Below the pieces are notes generated by a model. That model saw only the letters and a list, made by a program, of their open reading frames with translations, made no database searches and was not told where the DNA came from. From Nakamurella antarctica (GTDB taxonomy: Bacteria > Actinomycetota > Actinomycetes > Mycobacteriales > Nakamurellaceae), in assembly GCF_003860405.1 (NCBI RefSeq), contig NZ_CP034170.1, positions 3,038,001 to 3,102,000 of the forward strand: a DNA stretch of 64,000 bases, written 5' to 3'. Of the stretch, positions 61,363-64,000 are shown piece by piece (within the stretch, counting starts at the first letter, position 1; the number at the start of each line of letters is the position of its first letter). The position numbers and the translations under genes were made by a program.

Positions 61363-62622
61363 ATGTCAACGAAATTCCTGACTCGCGGAATTGTCGCCGC
61401 AGTCGCAGGCACGCTGCTGGCGCTGACCGCCGCATGCGGTAGCTCCGACTCCACGGCCGCCAGCTCCAGCATGACCTCGGCTACCTCTGCCGCGTCCTCC
61501 AGCGCTGCAGCTGCCCCCAGCTCCTCCGCCGAGATGACCACCAGTGCAGCAATGGCCGGCGGCGGAATGGTCGGCGCCGGATGCGCCGCTTACGCCGCCG
61601 CAAACCCCAGTGGCGCTGGCTCCGTCGACGGCATGGCCGCTGACCCAGTCGCTGTCGCCGCTGGCAACAACCCCATCCTGACCACCCTGACCGCCGCTGT
61701 CTCCGGCAAGCTCAACCCCAAGGTCGACCTGGTCAACACCCTCAACGGCGCAGAATTCACTGTCTTCGCACCCGTCGACGATGCTTTCGCCAAGATCGAC
61801 AAGGCCACCATCGAAACCCTGAAGACCGATGACGCGCTGCTCAGCAAGATCCTGACCTACCACGTGGTGCCCGGCCAGATCGCACCCGACGCCATCGTCG
61901 GAACCCACACCACCGTCGAAGGCCAGGACCTCACGGTCACCGGATCCGGCGACAACCTCAAGATCAACGGCGAATCAGCCGTCATCTGTGGTGGAGTCAA
62001 GACCAAGAACGCCACCGTGTACCTGATCGACACCGTTCTGATGCCGCCAGCAGCTGACGCCGCAACCCCTGCAGCATCTGCAGACATGACCACCTCGATG
62101 GCCGCAGCACCCATGGACAACGCCTCCGGCCTCGTCGGAACTGGCTGTGCCGCATACGCTTCTGCAAACCCGAGTGGCGCTGGCTCCGTTGACGGCATGG
62201 CCGCTGACCCGGTCGCCGTCGCTGCTGGCAACAACCCGATCCTCAAGACCCTGACCGCCGCTGTGTCCGGCAAGCTCAACCCCAAGGTCGACCTGGTCAA
62301 CACCCTCAACGGCGGCGAGTTCACCGTCTTCGCCCCCGTCGATGACGCTTTCGGCAAGATCGATCCCGCGACCATCGAAACCCTGAAGACCGATGACGCG
62401 CTGCTCAGCAAGATCCTGACCTACCACGTCATCCCCGGCCAGATCGCTGCTGACGCAATCGTTGGAACCCACACCACCGTCGAAGGCCAGGACCTCGTTG
62501 TCACCGGCACCCCCGACAAGCTGATGGTCAACGGACAGTCCGCCGTCATCTGTGGTGGAGTCAAGACCAAGAACGCCACCGTGTACCTGATCGACACCGT
62601 TTTGATGCCCCCGGCTGCCTAA
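61363..62622 (+). CDS. MPT70/MPT83-like lipoprotein with two fasciclin domains
   Basis: Surface lipoprotein of 419 residues. ATG 61363 has AAAGGA upstream. The lipobox is LTAAC, followed by a Ser/Ala/Thr spacer to about residue 65. Two fasciclin (FAS1) domains at about 74-231 and 262-419 differ at only about 14 of 158 positions. Each has [58 protein letters not shown] and [22 protein letters not shown], very close to MPT70/MPT83 of mycobacteria, which are SigK targets and adhere to host or matrix components. Each domain has the two Cys that form the known disulfide. A strong terminator follows. Confidence 0.95.
   Translation: MSTKFLTRGIVAAVAGTLLALTAACGSSDSTAASSSMTSATSAASSSAAAAPSSSAEMTTSAAMAGGGMVGAGCAAYAAANPSGAGSVDGMAADPVAVAAGNNPILTTLTAAVSGKLNPKVDLVNTLNGAEFTVFAPVDDAFAKIDKATIETLKTDDALLSKILTYHVVPGQIAPDAIVGTHTTVEGQDLTVTGSGDNLKINGESAVICGGVKTKNATVYLIDTVLMPPAADAATPAASADMTTSMAAAPMDNASGLVGTGCAAYASANPSGAGSVDGMAADPVAVAAGNNPILKTLTAAVSGKLNPKVDLVNTLNGGEFTVFAPVDDAFGKIDPATIETLKTDDALLSKILTYHVIPGQIAADAIVGTHTTVEGQDLVVTGTPDKLMVNGQSAVICGGVKTKNATVYLIDTVLMPPAA
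61582..62619 (+). repeat. Two near-identical 474-bp fasciclin units (61582-62055 and 62146-62619)
   Basis: The copies begin at the first Cys of each domain and end at the common PPAA, with an offset of 564 bp. They are separated by a 30-residue linker. Long stretches are identical in DNA, so the duplication is recent or kept alike by gene conversion. Confidence 0.9.
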
Positions 62623-62664
62623 TTTTTTCAGCTGGAACTGGCTTTAAGACTCTGAATTAAACTT

Positions 62665-62707
62665 CCCGGCCCCGACTGAGACTCTCAGTCGGGGCCGGGT
62701 TTTGTTT
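62665..62707 (+). terminator. Strong Rho-independent terminator after the fasciclin gene
   Basis: A 16-bp perfect stem, CCCGGCCCCGACTGAG (62665-62680) and CTCAGTCGGGGCCGGG (62684-62699), with loop ACT, followed by TTTTGTTT. It isolates the oxidoreductase/fasciclin unit from the next gene. Confidence 0.95.
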
Positions 62708-62730
62708 ATGGTGAGCACGGCGCATGCGGC

Positions 62731-62757
62731 CCATCCGCCGGGCTCGCCGCCGCGAAT
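62731..62757 (+). promoter_or_regulatory. SigK-type promoter upstream of the FAD oxidoreductase
   Basis: CCATCC (62731-62736), a 15-bp spacer, then GCGAAT (62752-62757), one mismatch from CCGAAT. The spacer equals that in front of sigK. The transcript start is predicted near 62764, leaving about 79 nt of leader before ATG 62843. It follows directly on the terminator. Confidence 0.6.
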
Positions 62758-62842
62758 CACCTGCACTTATTTCTCGCCCTACACATTCGCTTCGATCTCG
62801 CAGTCCGGATTGAATGCCATAGTCTCGCAGTCAGGATCGAAG

Positions 62843-64000
62843 ATGCCCAAACATTCGCTGGAAAAAGCCCGGCCCCGAGTTGCCGTCATCGGTGCTGGTG
62901 TCGCAGGCCTGACCGCCGCGTACCTGTTGCAGCGCGCCAACGACGTGACCCTGTATGAACAAGACAGCCGGCTGGGTGGCCACGCGCATACGCATGACCT
63001 CGTCGACGGCTCGGGTGACGCCGTATCGGTGGACAGCGGCTTTATCGTGCACAACAACCGGACTTACCCACACCTGCTGCGCCTCTTTGCCGAATTAGGA
63101 GTTGCCACTCAGGAGTCGGAAATGTCCATGAGCGTTTCCTGCGCAGGCTGCGGGCTGGAATACGCTGGCGCACGGGGTATCTCGGGGCTCTTCGCCTACC
63201 CAGGGATAGTGGGCAACACGCGTTACTTGCGAATGCTGTTAGAGGTCAAGACGTTTCACCGACAAGCCCACAAAGTTCTCGCGGGCACCGGCCGCGATAT
63301 CACCCTTGGCGAGTTCCTTGCCGCGGGCAACTTTTCAACCTACTTCACCCAGCACTTCATCCTGCCTGTCGTCGCATGCGTGTGGAGCTGCGGCCACGAA
63401 AGCGCGCGACAATACCCGGCCCGCTATCTCTTTCGGTTTCTGGATCATCATGGCCTGCTTTCCGTCACCGGTTCCCCCGCATGGAAAACGGTGACCGGGG
63501 GTTCCCGCACCTACGTCGAGCTGGCGGTGAAAAACCTCACGGCCGCACACACCTCCGCGAGGGTTAAGGCGGTGAGCCGCGTTACCGACGGCGTCGAGAT
63601 CCGCACCGAGGCAGGCGATGTCGCAGTCTTCGAGAGTGCGGTGATCGCCACTCACCCGCACCAGGCTCTAGCGATGCTGGCCGCACCCACCGTCGCCGAA
63701 ACCGAAGTGCTGGGTGCCATTGAATACACGCCGAGCACCACCGTGCTGCACACCGATGCATCGATCCTGCCGCAGCACCCGAAGGCGCGTGCCTCGTGGA
63801 ACTATCGGATGGACTCCTGCGCGGGCGGCGACGACAAAGTTCACGTCACGTACGACATGACCCGCCTGCAGCGACTAGATTCTCAGACGCCTTACCTGGT
63901 AACGCTGAACTCCGATGAGTTGATGACCGCGGAGTCCAAAATCGCCACCATGCACTACGAACATCCGCTGTACACACCGAGTTCGGTTGCCGCACAGGGG
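62843..64000 (+). CDS. FAD/NAD(P)-binding amine oxidase-like protein (Rv0449c type), 3' end outside window
   Basis: Flavoprotein, 386 codons present, open to the last base. ATG 62843 has AGGA 7 nt upstream. The Rossmann motif VAVIGAGVAGLTAAYLL begins at about residue 14 and NDVTLYEQDSRLGGHAHTHDL follows, the GG doublet typical of amine oxidase/desaturase flavoproteins. SVDSGFIVHNNRTYPHLLRLF, PVVACVWSCGHESARQYPARYLFRFLDHHGLL and VTGGSRTYVELAV match the family located beside sigK in mycobacteria (with a fatty-acid cyclopropane synthase-like ufaA1 and a DUF1365 protein expected next). Its substrate is not known. Confidence 0.88.
   Translation, partial: MPKHSLEKARPRVAVIGAGVAGLTAAYLLQRANDVTLYEQDSRLGGHAHTHDLVDGSGDAVSVDSGFIVHNNRTYPHLLRLFAELGVATQESEMSMSVSCAGCGLEYAGARGISGLFAYPGIVGNTRYLRMLLEVKTFHRQAHKVLAGTGRDITLGEFLAAGNFSTYFTQHFILPVVACVWSCGHESARQYPARYLFRFLDHHGLLSVTGSPAWKTVTGGSRTYVELAVKNLTAAHTSARVKAVSRVTDGVEIRTEAGDVAVFESAVIATHPHQALAMLAAPTVAETEVLGAIEYTPSTTVLHTDASILPQHPKARASWNYRMDSCAGGDDKVHVTYDMTRLQRLDSQTPYLVTLNSDELMTAESKIATMHYEHPLYTPSSVAAQG

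Noticed and set aside
1-64000. tRNA, rRNA, CRISPR arrays, insertion sequences, prophage or toxin-antitoxin modules
   Set aside because: Read through for cloverleaf ends, repeat-spacer patterns, transposase/integrase motifs and small paired genes; none found. Tandem arrays present have no spacers and are not CRISPR.

Overview
The window is a 64 kb stretch of an actinobacterial chromosome. The evidence is a mycothiol synthase gene (mshD), a DUF3073 protein, an atypical GlnR regulator, PurS/PurQ/PurL as three separate proteins, frequent GTG starts with AGGAGG-type ribosome binding sites, fairly high GC, and local gene order that recalls two Mycobacterium tuberculosis neighbourhoods (as I remember them: purB to the pst/phoU region around Rv0777-Rv0821, and the sigK-rskA locus around Rv0444c-Rv0449c). 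Lipoproteins with long Ser/Ala linkers suggest a non-mycobacterial relative such as a Nakamurella-like lineage, but that placement is only an impression. I see no rRNA, tRNA, CRISPR, prophage or insertion sequence.

Layout. 1-8 kb: the end of a GH1 beta-glucosidase, a cell-wall-anchored lamin-tail/5'-nucleotidase-C protein, an inositol-monophosphatase-like enzyme, and a binding-protein ABC importer with one permease frameshifted. 8-13 kb: YbaK-type editing protein, DusB, a lipoprotein and a large LytR-CpsA-Psr protein. 13-21 kb: phosphate block (phoU, a 9-copy 14-bp tandem array, pstB-pstA-pstC, a hairpin, pstS with an upstream PHO box), then mshD and glnR. 20-31 kb: hydrolase, LmeA-like protein, a 32-residue membrane peptide, a nitrobindin-like protein, phosphoglucomutase, pabC-like lyase, coaA, ygfZ, and an overlapping operon of threonine dehydratase, a truncated BKACE-like protein and asparaginase. 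31-40 kb: purM-purF, a sterol-carrier-like protein, a lipoprotein, a hydrolase, and purS-purQ-purL. 40-46 kb: a MacAB-type exporter operon with its own lipoprotein. 46-55 kb: DUF1707 protein, purC, M3 oligopeptidase, MarR/MMPL divergent pair with a perfect 30-bp palindrome, and purB. 55-64 kb: two ECF sigma/anti-sigma pairs, a DMT transporter, a membrane-anchored molybdopterin oxidoreductase, an MPT70/83-like protein with two nearly identical fasciclin domains, and an FAD oxidoreductase that runs off the window.

Two results stand out. First, the right end looks like a self-contained SigK regulon. CCATCC/CCGAAT promoter elements with 14-15 bp spacers lie in front of sigK, the molybdopterin oxidoreductase (where they imply a leaderless mRNA) and the FAD oxidoreductase, and SigK keeps two cysteines exactly 50 residues apart, as in the redox-sensitive mycobacterial SigK. 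Second, four genes (an importer permease, a MacB-type ATPase, an anti-sigma factor and sigK) are each broken by the loss of exactly one base in a short G/C homopolymer. Start/stop overlaps and protein continuity show the intended frames. Homopolymer undercalling in the assembly is the simplest explanation; slippage or phase variation is the alternative.

Five de novo purine genes or gene groups (purM-purF, purSQL, purC, purB) are spread across the window, all on the minus strand. Phosphate (pst, PHO box), nitrogen (GlnR) and surface-stress (sigma/anti-sigma) regulation are all represented.
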